Positions 8,760 through 17,575 are shown, counted from the stretch's first letter. The stretch: 64,000 nucleotides of DNA from Sphingopyxis sp. (GCA_002733865.1 NVXM01000032.1:19211-83210); one strand, 5' to 3'. Numbers and translations: made by a program. Notes: generated from the letters alone by a model not told the origin.

Positions 8760-10652
8760 CTAGTTTTTCGCCTGAATATTCCGCTGAGAGAAATAGTTGG
8801 CCAGGCCGCGCCTCTCGTCCTTGGTGAGTTTGCGGGCGATGCCGGCCATCGGTCCGAGAGCCCGTGTGTTGCGGGCCATCGCGCCGGAGTCGACCCAGTT
8901 TTCCAGTCTGCCAGCGAGATAGACAGCGTTTTGCCCGTCGAGAGTTGGAATCAGCGGGACGGTCTTTACCGATTTGCTGCCGTGACAGGACAGGCATGCG
9001 GGCAAGTTGCGCGATTTGTCGCCGTGCAGGGCAAGCTTTGCAGCGCTGGCGATGGTAATGGATGATTTCAGCGATCGATTGACTGCGTTGGAAGGGACGG
9101 GCGGCAAAGCGGCGAGGTAACGGGCGATTCCGACAATATTGTCGGTCGTAAGCTTGTTCGCTACCAGCTGCATTTTTTCGCTGTCCCGGTGATCCAGCCG
9201 GAAACTTGCCAGTTGCTGGATAAGGTAAGGCTCGGACTGAAGGGTGATGTTGGGAATGTCCTTCTCAGCCGAGCCGGCGAGCCTGTCTACGTGGCAGATG
9301 GTACAAACATCGCCCATGAAGCGTTTCAGCGGTTTGTCTTCGATCCGCATGGTTGCCGGATCTGTCGATGCGCCATGCGGTGCGTTGGGAGCGAGGGTTG
9401 TCCCCATTGGCAGACTTGCGAAATAGCCGGCGATGCCGCCATAGGCAGATTCGGCGACATTATCGGTAATATAAGGCATCGGATGCCAGGTGCCGTAACC
9501 TTGCGATAGATTTTCCGGCTCCGAAAACCCGAACAATTGCGTGCGCAGGAAGCCTTCATTCTGCCCGATTATGTCCGGTGCGCCGGTGATCCTGCGCCGA
9601 TCGGATGAGCCATGGCACGTCGCACAGGCGGGAACGCCGCGTCCGACAATACCATTTATCGCGAGCGACTTGCCAAGCGCCATCGACTTTTGTTTCGCCA
9701 CAATCGGTACATTGGACGGCTGCGGCCCTTTCCGCGAGAAATATTGCGCCAGGGCCTTGATCTGTGGCCCCGAAAGCGCGGTTGCAGCCACAGCCATATA
9801 GCCGCTGTGACGCGACCCGCTGGCGTAACTGCGCAAACGCTGCTCGATCTTCTGTTCGGGCAACATGGTAAGATTTGGCGCGTTTCCGCCGACAACCGCG
9901 CTGGTGCCGTCGGCACCGTGACAGGCAATGCAGGACGAAAGGGGGCGATTGTCGAAACCGAAGGGGCGCCAGCCGATCGATGGCGACACATAGGCATATT
10001 CCTTCAGCGGCGGTGCCATCGCGTGCAGTTTGAGGGCCTCCTGATGTCCGCGCTCCTGCCAAGCGATGGCCGGTATGTCCGCACTGTTCGCCAACGGGCC
10101 GCTGACCAGGGTGCGATATTCGTCGGTCGACATATCGGGCAGTTTCCGGAGGAACCGGACCATCGGCCAGATTTCCGAGACCCCGCCGTCCGATGGCCAG
10201 GATGGCATGGCGCTGAAGCGCACGCCATCGCGCACGATCACAAACAGCTCGGCATCGGAAAACTGATCGACCACCGCAGGCAGATATTGTGGTCGCGGCC
10301 GCATCGACAGGGCCTGCGGGCTTTGACCCAGGCCGGGCGCGCCATGGCAGCTCGAACAAACCTGCTGATAATGCTGGGCGCCGAGTAATTCCTGGCCAGG
10401 AAAAGGCTGCGCTGCTGTCTTGTCGATCCACCGCGCCTTGCTGGCAACGGAATTCTTGAATGTGGTGTGAAGCATGAATCGGGTGAGCGGATTATGCGGT
10501 GGGCGGGCGGAGATAACGATGGATCCGGTCATCACGGCGAAAGCGACTATTGCAGCGATGAGGAGGGCGATGGCGAACAGAGCGCATAAACTGGCCGCAA
10601 CCCCCTTTTTGAACGGAGGCAGATTGCGGTAGCTTTGTACGGGCGATAACAT
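8760..10652 (-). CDS. Membrane-anchored pentaheme cytochrome c
   Basis: A 630-residue protein with five CxxCH heme motifs at about 99 (CSSCH), 241 (CIACH), 343 (CATCH), 450 (CTICH) and 553 (CLSCH). Downstream PMP, PMVRF or PMPYI segments could supply axial methionines. An N-terminal hydrophobic helix (residues ~18-45) would anchor it to the inner membrane with hemes in the periplasm. It looks like tandem class I cytochrome c modules, as in quinohemoprotein dehydrogenase subunits, but no dehydrogenase is adjacent. A TTG at 10697 would extend it by 15 residues; the ATG at 10652 is equally possible. Confidence 0.85.
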   Translation of the reverse strand: MLSPVQSYRNLPPFKKGVAASLCALFAIALLIAAIVAFAVMTGSIVISARPPHNPLTRFMLHTTFKNSVASKARWIDKTAAQPFPGQELLGAQHYQQVCSSCHGAPGLGQSPQALSMRPRPQYLPAVVDQFSDAELFVIVRDGVRFSAMPSWPSDGGVSEIWPMVRFLRKLPDMSTDEYRTLVSGPLANSADIPAIAWQERGHQEALKLHAMAPPLKEYAYVSPSIGWRPFGFDNRPLSSCIACHGADGTSAVVGGNAPNLTMLPEQKIEQRLRSYASGSRHSGYMAVAATALSGPQIKALAQYFSRKGPQPSNVPIVAKQKSMALGKSLAINGIVGRGVPACATCHGSSDRRRITGAPDIIGQNEGFLRTQLFGFSEPENLSQGYGTWHPMPYITDNVAESAYGGIAGYFASLPMGTTLAPNAPHGASTDPATMRIEDKPLKRFMGDVCTICHVDRLAGSAEKDIPNITLQSEPYLIQQLASFRLDHRDSEKMQLVANKLTTDNIVGIARYLAALPPVPSNAVNRSLKSSITIASAAKLALHGDKSRNLPACLSCHGSKSVKTVPLIPTLDGQNAVYLAGRLENWVDSGAMARNTRALGPMAGIARKLTKDERRGLANYFSQRNIQAKN

Positions 10653-10751
10653 GCAACTTGTCCATCGATGAAAAGGTGATGTCGCCTGATCGGTCAAGCA
10701 GTTGCAGGTTCAATTGAGGCACAACACCCGAAGAACCATAATGGTAATCAG

Positions 10752-10940
10752 ATGTCGAGGGGACTGCAAGAATTTAGAGAGGCTTGCCGTGTTGACAAAT
10801 GGTTGCGGGGTTGGCTGTTTCAAAAAGAACGATCGGAACCAGAGCCATTACCGGCGTCGCCTTACGGCAATAGGCATTATGCGAAGATGCCTTCCAATTG
10901 GCAGCTCAACCCTGGTGTCTATGGGGGCGGCAAAGCATGA
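10752..10940 (+). CDS. Possible small hypothetical protein (62 residues)
   Basis: An ATG-started frame of 62 codons lies in the otherwise empty 260 bases between the cytochrome and FNT genes. The translation begins MSRGLQEFREACRVDKWLRG and has a mixed composition that is not obviously a shadow, since nothing is coded opposite it. I recognise no family and the ribosome site is weak. It is listed only as a candidate. Confidence 0.2.
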   Translation: MSRGLQEFREACRVDKWLRGWLFQKERSEPEPLPASPYGNRHYAKMPSNWQLNPGVYGGGKA

Positions 10941-10958
10941 CCGGTTTACCGACGCTCA

Positions 10959-11837
10959 CTAATCTGAATTTTCCGCGATTTCGTTGTGCACCTGAGCGTG
11001 CGCAAGCAGAGCGAAGATCAAGGTGCCGCCGATGACATTGCCGGCCAGCGCGGGCAGAATGAAACCGAACAGGGCGAAGCCGAGACTGGCTTCACCGGAA
11101 AGCCATAGCAGCCAGGCCTCGCCGGACCCCGCAACCACGTGGCTGAACCCGCCCAGCCCGACAAAATAGGTGAAGAAAAATATGATCCAGAATTCCTGCT
11201 TACGCCCGACCGGCAGCGACCATGCAACGGCGGCGAGCAGGAAGCCGGCCGGAATCCCTCCGCGCAGAGTCTCCATGGGGCTGTGATCCAGCAATTTGCG
11301 CGACAACTCGATCATCGCTTCGACATGGTTGGAGAAACCGATGGCATTCACGCTCAGCAGCGCCGTGATCAACAAGCTGCCACAGAGATTGGCAATCAGC
11401 ACAATGCCCCAGAGGCGGCCGATACGGCACAAATTTTCCCAGGTCGGATTGGTGGCAACCGGCAGCGCCGCAGACAATGTGCTCTCGGTGAACAGCTGGA
11501 GCCTTCCCAATATGACGATCAGGAAACCCAATGTATAGCCGATGGAGGATATGGCCGGTCGCCACGCTGTATCGGGGAGCGCCTGTTCCAGCAACGATTC
11601 CCCCAGTATCGATGTATTGATTGCTATGCCAGCCGCCAGCCCGGACCAGAACAGCGACGCCGCCGGTCGTCGCAGTTCGTCATGACCTTCGCGGCGAACA
11701 ACTTCGTGAACGACATTGGAATCAATTGAAGCCCGGTCTTTTGCCTGGTGTTTTTCTTCGCTGCTCAGTTCGACGTTGGGCTCATCATCCGGATCAGATT
11801 TGTCTGCCGCGCTTTCTGACTTTTCGTTCACAAACAT
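10959..11837 (-). CDS. Formate/nitrite transporter (FNT) family protein, YfdC-like
   Basis: A 292-residue inner-membrane protein. The first ~50 residues are a charged cytoplasmic tail, followed by six membrane segments. FNT hallmarks are LFTESTLSAALPV in the middle, GLGGFSHVVAGSGEAWLLWLSG, and PALAGNVIGGTLIFALLAHAQV near the C-terminus. The extended acidic N-terminus and these motifs fit the YfdC-like subgroup rather than FocA itself. It probably conducts a small monocarboxylate or similar anion; the substrate is not known. The ATG at 11837 has a strong GGGGAGAG ribosome site. Confidence 0.85.
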   Translation of the reverse strand: MFVNEKSESAADKSDPDDEPNVELSSEEKHQAKDRASIDSNVVHEVVRREGHDELRRPAASLFWSGLAAGIAINTSILGESLLEQALPDTAWRPAISSIGYTLGFLIVILGRLQLFTESTLSAALPVATNPTWENLCRIGRLWGIVLIANLCGSLLITALLSVNAIGFSNHVEAMIELSRKLLDHSPMETLRGGIPAGFLLAAVAWSLPVGRKQEFWIIFFFTYFVGLGGFSHVVAGSGEAWLLWLSGEASLGFALFGFILPALAGNVIGGTLIFALLAHAQVHNEIAENSD

Positions 11838-11967
11838 CTCTCCCCGAAACCAATGCTGGCGAGGCTTATGCCCGTTTTACGCTTCGCTGCCAAACGAGGT
11901 TGCTGCCGCCCGCAAAATTTGTCCGCGTCGCGCGCGAACCGGCGGCTGGATCAAGAGCATGGCGCAC

Positions 11968-11997
11968 AAAAAACCCGCCGCCTTTTCAGGCAGCGGG
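11968..11997 (-). terminator. Rho-independent terminator of the RcnB-like gene
   Basis: On the minus strand CCCGCTGCC pairs with GGCGGCGGG around a 6-base loop, followed by six Ts. It lies 25 bases past the stop at 12023. Confidence 0.9.
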
Positions 11998-12022
11998 CTC
12001 TCCATATCTTGGGCTCCTGATC

Positions 12023-12952
12023 TTACCAGAAGAAATCGTGAATCACGTCGATGACTTCGCCGCTATAGATGTCGATCAACAGGACATCATCATAATAGCG
12101 GACCCAGCGCGTCCCGGGATAGGCCGCGGGCAGGCGGTAATAGCTCGGATTGTTGATCCAGTAGCGCGAACCGTAGAAAGCCGATCCCAGAGAGATCCCG
12201 ATGCTCAGGCGGCGGTAGCGGTAATCCCGATAGGGGGCATAATAGCGTCCCAGCCGATAATGGTTGCGATTGGCATTGCGATAGCGCCGCCAGTCATAGC
12301 GCCGGTCGTTGCGCCAGCTGCGGTTCCAGTTGCGCACGCTGCGATTGTAATTGCGGTTGCTGTCATAGCGGCGCTGATCCCGATAGCGCCGGTCTATCCG
12401 GCCATCCCGGTTGCGGTCGATCCGGCGATCGACGCGGCCATTATCGTTGCGATCATAGCGCCGGTCTATCTGGCCGTCGCGGTTCCGGTCCCAGCGGCGG
12501 TCGACCCGGCCATCGCGATTGCGGTCACCGCGTCTGACGTCCTGACGCCTTTCGGCGTTTCTGTTGCGATCCCAGCGCTGGTCGACATTTCTGCTGGCGT
12601 TGCGCTCCGCGCGCTGGCGGCGCTCGTTCGCGAGGTTAAAATTGCGATCCACGCGGCGGTCCGCGCGAGCGGCTGGCCGGGAGGGTGCGACGCGTTCCGT
12701 CCGTACCCTTCGCTCGGCTCGCACCTGGCCGCGGTTGTTGCGGTTGCCGGGGCGCTGGGCCTGGCGCAGGCCACTGCCACGATTGGCGCGGCGTTCGCTG
12801 CGTGCATCACGCTGCAGGGCAGCGGCTCCGGTCAGATCGGTTTTAACCAGTCCGGGCGCATTGTTGAGGTTAGGGGCAATCTCGGCGGCAGATGCGGCGG
12901 CGGGCGTCAACATCGTGGCAGCCATCAGGCCGGGGATAAGAACTATACGCAT
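12023..12952 (-). CDS. Arginine-rich RcnB-like secreted protein with EF-hand-like repeats
   Basis: A 309-residue exported protein (signal MRIVLIPGLMAATMLTPAAA). The middle is extremely rich in Arg, Asn and Asp. Residues 143-190 are four tandem 12-residue units of the form D-R-N-x-D/N-G-x-V/I-D-R-R-x, resembling EF-hand or dockerin calcium loops. The C-terminal ~60 residues (YYRLPAAYPGTRWVRYYDD onward) match the RcnB-type domain, linked to nickel/cobalt homeostasis in E. coli. It is probably periplasmic or surface associated. The calcium-binding idea is inference from the loop pattern. Confidence 0.7.
   Translation of the reverse strand: MRIVLIPGLMAATMLTPAAASAAEIAPNLNNAPGLVKTDLTGAAALQRDARSERRANRGSGLRQAQRPGNRNNRGQVRAERRVRTERVAPSRPAARADRRVDRNFNLANERRQRAERNASRNVDQRWDRNRNAERRQDVRRGDRNRDGRVDRRWDRNRDGQIDRRYDRNDNGRVDRRIDRNRDGRIDRRYRDQRRYDSNRNYNRSVRNWNRSWRNDRRYDWRRYRNANRNHYRLGRYYAPYRDYRYRRLSIGISLGSAFYGSRYWINNPSYYRLPAAYPGTRWVRYYDDVLLIDIYSGEVIDVIHDFFW
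12383..12526 (-). repeat. Four 36-bp coding tandem repeats
   Basis: The DNA encoding residues 143-190 of the RcnB-like protein is four imperfect direct 36-bp units. Each encodes one DRNRDGRVDRRW-type loop. Copy number is likely to vary between strains. Confidence 0.8.
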
Positions 12953-13264
12953 GGCTTACTCCTGTTGCTGGCGACTCCATTTGCCGCATCGATGCAACGG
13001 GTGATAGTTTATTAACCCTGTCAGAGGCCTGAACTGAGTTGTTATGTTCAGGAAAGGTGGAACTTATATGAACATGAATATTCAGATAAGTTCCACCCCG
13101 GACTTGATCCGGGGTCCATCTCGAGCAAGCGCGAGTGGAGGCGATATTGGTTTTCGTGGCGCGCGGTGTAATCAACTACACCATCGTGTTTCAGGAAGGT
13201 CCAGGAGATGGACCCCCGCCTTCGCGGGGGCACAGCGCTTCGTCGTAGAAGCACGGCTTGTCGT
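12953..13264. other. 312-base intergenic stretch
   Basis: This lies between the start of the RcnB-like gene and the end of accC. It holds the family C palindrome at 13096-13233. The RcnB-like promoter should lie near 12960-13030, but I see no clear boxes. Confidence 0.6.
13096..13233. repeat. REP-like paired hairpins, family C copy 1
   Basis: It contains CCCCGGACTTGATCCGGGG followed by TCCATCTCG, and about 90 bases later the inverse partner AGATGGACCCCCGCCTTCGC. Related pairs occur at 29484-29567 and 38219-38303. Confidence 0.8.
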
Positions 13265-14620
13265 CTAATCCTTCAGATTATCCTTTTCCAGCCACTCCTC
13301 CAGCCATTTGATCGTATAGTCGCCGGACTGGAATTCCGGGTCATAGACCAGCTTCTGGTGCAGCGGGATGGTGGTCTGGACGCCTTCAATGACAAATTCG
13401 TCGAGCGCGCGTGCGAGCCGCATCATGCAGCCATCGCGGGTGCGGCCATAGACGATCAGCTTGGCGATCATGCTGTCATAATAAGGCGGGATCGAATAGC
13501 CGGCATAAAGACCGCTGTCGACGCGCACATGCATGCCGCCAGGTGCGTGGTAGCTGGTCACCTTGCCGGGGGACGGTGCCCAGGTCTTCGGATTTTCCGC
13601 ATTGATCCGGCATTCGATCGCGTGGCCCTTGAACTCCAGCTCATCCTGCGTGACCGACAAATCGCGGCCATCGGCAATACGAATCTGCTCGCGGACCAGG
13701 TCGAAGCCGGTGATCATTTCGGTCACCGGATGCTCCACCTGCAGCCGGGTGTTCATTTCGATGAAGTAGAATTCTTCGTTCTCGTAGAGAAACTCGATGG
13801 TGCCGGCACCGCGATATTGCATGCCCTTCATGGCGTCGACGCAGACCTTGCCCATCCGCTCGCGCTGCTCAGGACTGATGACGGGCGAAGGGGCTTCCTC
13901 GAGCACTTTCTGGTGGCGCCGCTGCAAGGAACAGTCGCGCTCGCCGAGATGGATCGCATTGCCGCGGCCATCGCCGAACACCTGGAATTCGATATGGCGC
14001 GGATCGCCGAGATATTTCTCGATATAGACGGTGGCGTCGCCGAAGGCCGCCTTGGCCTCGGTGCCGGCCTGTTTCATCTGGGTTTCGAGTTCGGTCTCGC
14101 TGTTGACGACCTTCATGCCGCGGCCGCCGCCGCCGGAGGCTGCCTTGATGATTACCGGATAGCCGACATCTTTCGCCACCCGTTTGGCTTCTTCAATTTC
14201 GCTGACCGCGCCGTCGGAGCCGGGCACCAGCGGGATACCGAGGTCGCCAGCGGTTTTCTTCGCCGCGACCTTGTCGCCCATGATCTTGATATGCTCGGGC
14301 TTGGGGCCGATCCACTTGATATCATGCGCTTCGACGACTTCGGCGAAATGCGCATTTTCGGAAAGGAAACCATAGCCGGGATGGATCGCGTCGGCGCCGC
14401 TGATTTCGGCGGCCGAGATGATCGCCGGGATCGACAGATAGCTGTCGGCGGCCGCCGGGGGCCCGATACAGACGGCCTGATCGGCAAGCCGCACATGCAT
14501 CGCGTCTGAATCGGCGGTGCTGTGCACGGCGACGGTCTCGATGCCGAGTTCTTTGGCGGCGCGCAAAATTCGCAGCGCTATTTCGCCGCGATTGGCAATC
14601 AGGATTTTTTCAATGGTCAC
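13265..14620 (-). CDS. accC: Acetyl-CoA carboxylase biotin carboxylase subunit
   Basis: A 451-residue full-length AccC. It uses ATP and bicarbonate to carboxylate the biotin of AccB, the first step of malonyl-CoA formation. The N-terminal Rossmann-like start (KILIANRGEIALRILRA), the ATP-grasp glycine loop SGGGGRGMKVV and the catalytic segment EMNTRLQVEHPVTE are all present. Translation starts at GTG 14620 behind GAGG, ten bases after the accB stop. It is the last gene of the aroQ-accB-accC operon. Confidence 0.97.
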   Translation of the reverse strand: MTIEKILIANRGEIALRILRAAKELGIETVAVHSTADSDAMHVRLADQAVCIGPPAAADSYLSIPAIISAAEISGADAIHPGYGFLSENAHFAEVVEAHDIKWIGPKPEHIKIMGDKVAAKKTAGDLGIPLVPGSDGAVSEIEEAKRVAKDVGYPVIIKAASGGGGRGMKVVNSETELETQMKQAGTEAKAAFGDATVYIEKYLGDPRHIEFQVFGDGRGNAIHLGERDCSLQRRHQKVLEEAPSPVISPEQRERMGKVCVDAMKGMQYRGAGTIEFLYENEEFYFIEMNTRLQVEHPVTEMITGFDLVREQIRIADGRDLSVTQDELEFKGHAIECRINAENPKTWAPSPGKVTSYHAPGGMHVRVDSGLYAGYSIPPYYDSMIAKLIVYGRTRDGCMMRLARALDEFVIEGVQTTIPLHQKLVYDPEFQSGDYTIKWLEEWLEKDNLKD

Positions 14621-14630
14621 GCCGCGAACC

Positions 14631-15113
14631 TCAAGCGATCACGACCAGAGGCTGGTCAAATTCAATCGGCTGGCCGTTTTCGACCAGGATCGCCTTGACC
14701 GTGCCGGATTTTTCGGAGGTAATCGGGTTCATCACCTTCATCGCCTCGACGATCAATAGTGTATCGCCTTCGGAAACCTTGGCGCCAACGCTGATAAAAT
14801 TGTCTGCGCCGGGTTCGGGGGCAAGATAGGCGGTGCCGACCATTGGCGATTTTTGCGCGCCGGCATAGTCATCAGTCGGCGCTGGCGCGGCTTCGGTTGC
14901 GGGAGCGGGAGCGGGCGCTGCTGGCGCCGGGGCCGGAGCAGAAGCCATCGGCGCTGATATATAGGTTCCGCCACCGCGGGCGACCTTGATCTTTCGGTCA
15001 CCGTCTTCGACCTCAATTTCGGTCAGGTCGGCTTTTTCGAGAATGGCCGCGAGATCGCGCACCAGTTTGATATCTACATTCATGCCTTCACCCGTATCTT
15101 TTTTTGCAGGCAT
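14631..15113 (-). CDS. accB: Biotin carboxyl carrier protein of acetyl-CoA carboxylase
   Basis: A 160-residue BCCP. An N-terminal helix (IKLVRDLAAILEKADLTEI) is followed by a flexible Ala/Pro-rich linker (about residues 52-82) and a C-terminal biotinyl domain. The lysine of VEAMKVMN is the biotinylation site, carboxylated by AccC. The ATG at 15113 has AAGGA about 6 bases upstream; an internal ATG ten codons later is less well placed. It lies 20 bases after aroQ and 10 bases before accC. Confidence 0.97.
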   Translation of the reverse strand: MPAKKDTGEGMNVDIKLVRDLAAILEKADLTEIEVEDGDRKIKVARGGGTYISAPMASAPAPAPAAPAPAPATEAAPAPTDDYAGAQKSPMVGTAYLAPEPGADNFISVGAKVSEGDTLLIVEAMKVMNPITSEKSGTVKAILVENGQPIEFDQPLVVIA

Positions 15114-15133
15114 ATTCTGTCCTTATGCTGACG

Positions 15134-15571
15134 TTAAAATTTGCTGGCAGCGTCCAGCGCCAGTTGATAGCCTAAAGCACCAAAGCCGCAAATCGTTCCT
15201 TTTGCAACCGGTGCAATGAAACTCTTGTGGCGAAATTCTTCGCGCGCTGCCGGATTGGAAAGATGCACTTCGATGACCGGCGTGCGGATTGCCTTGATCG
15301 CGTCGAACAACGCGACCGAGGTATGAGTCAGCGCTCCCGCGTTCAGGATCACGGCCTGCGCATCGTCGGCGGCCGCTTCGTGGAGCCAGTCGACCAGATG
15401 GCCTTCGTGGTTGCTCTGGCGAATGTCGACGTCAAAGCCAAGCGTCTGGGCATGGTCTTCCATCTGGCCAGCGATTTCGTCGAGCGTTTCCGAACCGTAG
15501 ATTTCGGGCTCGCGCATGCCCAGAAGGTTGAGATTGGGTCCGTTCAATATAAAGATGGTCTTGGTCGCCAA
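15134..15571 (-). CDS. aroQ: Type II 3-dehydroquinate dehydratase
   Basis: A 145-residue class II dehydroquinase for the third shikimate-pathway step. The signature ILNGPNLNLLGMREPEIYG near the N-terminus contains the active-site loop, including the tyrosine. QSNHEGHLVDWLHEA, NAGALTHTSVAL and EVHLSNPAAREEFRH complete the site. The best start is TTG at 15571, which gives the usual family N-terminus; no ATG fits. It heads the aroQ-accB-accC operon. Confidence 0.95.
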   Translation of the reverse strand: MATKTIFILNGPNLNLLGMREPEIYGSETLDEIAGQMEDHAQTLGFDVDIRQSNHEGHLVDWLHEAAADDAQAVILNAGALTHTSVALFDAIKAIRTPVIEVHLSNPAAREEFRHKSFIAPVAKGTICGFGALGYQLALDAASKF

Positions 15572-15655
15572 GATATTGGTCCTTCCCCAAGGCTTTTGGT
15601 TGCGACTGGAGCGCCCTCTTTATATGGCTCGTTTTTGAAAAGCGAGATCAAAGAC

Positions 15656-16651
15656 ATGAAAGTTACCCAAATGGCTGAAATTCAGATCCGGTTGAATGGC
15701 GATGATCATCGATTAGCAGCAGGGGGATCGATTGCCGATCTGGTGCGGTCGCTTGATCTTGATCCTGCCAAGGTGGCGGTGGAACGCAATCGCGAGATTG
15801 TGACCCGGTCGACGCTGGACGATGTCATGGTCGAGCAAGGCGATGAACTGGAAATCGTGCATTTCGTCGGCGGCGGTTCTGGTGATGACAGCTGGTCGGT
15901 GGCCGGACGGACATTCCAGTCGCGACTGATTGTCGGTACCGGCAAATATAAGGATTTCGCCGAAAACGCAGCGGCGGTCGAAGCCTCCGGTGCGGAGATT
16001 GTCACCGTGGCCGTGCGGCGCGTCAATGTCACAGACCGCAACCAGCCGGTGCTGATGGACTTTATCGATCCGAAGAAAGTCACCTATCTGCCGAACACCG
16101 CGGGCTGCTTCAATGCCGAGGATGCGATCCGCACCCTGCGCCTGGCCCGCGAGGCCGGGGGATGGGATCTGGTCAAGCTGGAAGTGCTCGGCGAGGCGAA
16201 GACGCTCTATCCGAATATGCGCGAAACGCTCGAGGCGACCGAAGTGCTGGCCAAGGAAGGCTTCAAGCCGATGGTCTATTGCGTCGACGATCCAATCGCA
16301 GCGAAGCAGCTGGAAGACGCGGGCGCCGTTGCGATCATGCCGCTGGGCGCGCCGATCGGGTCGGGGCTGGGTATCCAGAACCGGGTAACGATCCGGCTGA
16401 TCGTGGAAGGGGCGAACGTACCGGTTCTGGTCGATGCCGGGGTCGGGACCGCCAGCGATGCGGCAGTCGCGATGGAGCTGGGCTGCGACGGGGTGCTGAT
16501 GAACACCGCGATTGCCGAAGCCAAGGAACCGGTGCGGATGGCGCGGGCGATGAAGCTGGCAGTGCAGGCCGGACGGGAAGCCTATCTGTCCGGCCGCATG
16601 GGTCGCCGGATGTACGCAGACCCGTCGAGCCCCCTGTCTGGTCTGATTTAG
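15656..16651 (+). CDS. thiG: Fused sulfur carrier ThiS / thiazole synthase ThiG
   Basis: A 331-residue fusion for making the thiazole ring of thiamine. Residues ~6-72 are ThiS-like (IQIRLNGDDHRLAAGGSIAD to GDELEIVHFVGGG). The rest is ThiG, starting FQSRLIVGTGKYKDF, with the Schiff-base lysine in LVKLEVLGE and phosphate-binding glycine loops MPLGAPIGSGLGI and VPVLVDAGVGTASDAA. Normally ThiS ends in a free Gly-Gly that becomes a thiocarboxylate; here it is internal. Bifunctional ThiSG fusions are known in alphaproteobacteria. ATG 15671 is an alternative start. No other thi gene and no TPP riboswitch are visible nearby. Confidence 0.92.
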   Translation: MKVTQMAEIQIRLNGDDHRLAAGGSIADLVRSLDLDPAKVAVERNREIVTRSTLDDVMVEQGDELEIVHFVGGGSGDDSWSVAGRTFQSRLIVGTGKYKDFAENAAAVEASGAEIVTVAVRRVNVTDRNQPVLMDFIDPKKVTYLPNTAGCFNAEDAIRTLRLAREAGGWDLVKLEVLGEAKTLYPNMRETLEATEVLAKEGFKPMVYCVDDPIAAKQLEDAGAVAIMPLGAPIGSGLGIQNRVTIRLIVEGANVPVLVDAGVGTASDAAVAMELGCDGVLMNTAIAEAKEPVRMARAMKLAVQAGREAYLSGRMGRRMYADPSSPLSGLI

Positions 16652-16972
16652 TGTATTAATACAGCATGATTCGGTGTCATCTGTAACTATCTGAATCGTA
16701 ACAAAAGTTACATGATGATATATTGGTCGACCAGCGATTGTCGTTTGTCGAAGCCGTGTGCTGTCTGCCGATCATACTAGCGGTTTATCGAAGTTCAAAT
16801 GCTCGTCCGGCGCTATTCGCCTACCTAGGATAGCGAGGCGGGAGCATAACCCTAGTCTCTCCAGAAAGCTCTTCCCCGGCCCGATGGATATCTTGCTCCC
16901 GACCTCGTCCCAAGCGGGCAGCGCCGGCCCCCATTTTCCGGCACCGCCCCGAAATTTTTGAGGAGTAAGAAC
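16652..16972. other. 321-base intergenic stretch
   Basis: Between thiSG and the UrcA gene. I see only a weak hairpin (CGCTAT at 16811 pairing with ATAGCG at 16830). It presumably holds the UrcA promoter. No gene is supported. Confidence 0.5.
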
Positions 16973-17326
16973 ATGTCGAACACTATCTTTACCAAAACCC
17001 TTAGTGCAGCAGCTGCGATCGCTATGACCGCGACCGGATTTTCGGCGACTGCCCATGCCCAGGACCGGACCATTCGTACGGCCGCAGTTGAATATGCTGA
17101 TCTGGATCTGACCAGTGAGGACGGCCAATCGACGCTGCAAGGTCGCCTGAAAGGGGCGGTTCGCAAAGTTTGCGGCAGTTTTGACGCGAAAAACCTCGTC
17201 GATACGCAAGATCACCGCGTCTGCATGAACGAGGCCCAGGCCTCAGCACAGCGCGCCAGCGTGACGATCATGGCTGCGGTTAAATCCGGCAAACCGCTGG
17301 CAACCGCAATGGTGATCAGCAACTAA
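16973..17326 (+). CDS. UrcA-family exported protein
   Basis: A 117-residue protein with an N-terminal signal (LSAAAAIAMTATGFSATAHA). The mature part has the UrcA pattern: VEYADLDLTSEDGQ, then GRLKGAVRKVCGS and a second cysteine in VCMNEA, likely forming a disulfide. UrcA proteins are common in Caulobacterales and Sphingomonadales, with no defined function. The ATG at 16973 has GAGGAG nine bases upstream. A strong terminator follows at 17396. Confidence 0.85.
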   Translation: MSNTIFTKTLSAAAAIAMTATGFSATAHAQDRTIRTAAVEYADLDLTSEDGQSTLQGRLKGAVRKVCGSFDAKNLVDTQDHRVCMNEAQASAQRASVTIMAAVKSGKPLATAMVISN

Positions 17327-17395
17327 GCCAAGGCTGCAAGAGCCGCAGATCCCCAACAAGCGGCCAGAAATTGGCTAGTAAAAACCTTCGAAATC

Positions 17396-17425
17396 CCCCG
17401 GTGTCCCTTACACCGGGGTTTCTTT
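17396..17425 (+). terminator. Rho-independent terminator of the UrcA gene
   Basis: CCCCGGTG pairs with CACCGGGG around TCCCTTA, followed by TTTCTTTCT. Confidence 0.9.
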
Positions 17426-17567
17426 CTGGGTGGTCAACACACTAAATTGAAAAATTAAACACTGTAATTTTACATTACTTTTGCAGTATTTCATTTATAC
17501 ATATAATTAGTGGAATATAGTAAAAAATCTCTGAAATTATATTTTTTAAGCAAGTATTTCACCTATA

Positions 17568-17575
17568 TTAACCAT
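17568..17575 (+). promoter_or_regulatory. Candidate CtrA half site TTAACCAT upstream of sciP
   Basis: TTAACCAT lies about 120 bases upstream of the sciP start in an AT-rich stretch. It matches the CtrA half site described in Caulobacter. The second half of a full TTAA-N7-TTAA box is degenerate here (TTCT). The assignment is inference. Confidence 0.4.

Noticed and set aside
12383..12526. Tandem repeats as a possible CRISPR array
   Set aside because: The units are contiguous 36-bp coding repeats without spacers, in frame within a gene.
11621..13015. A 464-codon Ala/Val/Ile-rich open frame on the plus strand
   Set aside because: It mirrors the arginine-rich repeats of the RcnB-like gene; its repeats are the complement of that coding repeat.
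15572..15655. Possible TPP riboswitch before thiSG
   Set aside because: Only 84 bases separate aroQ and thiSG, and I see no conserved thi-box pattern.
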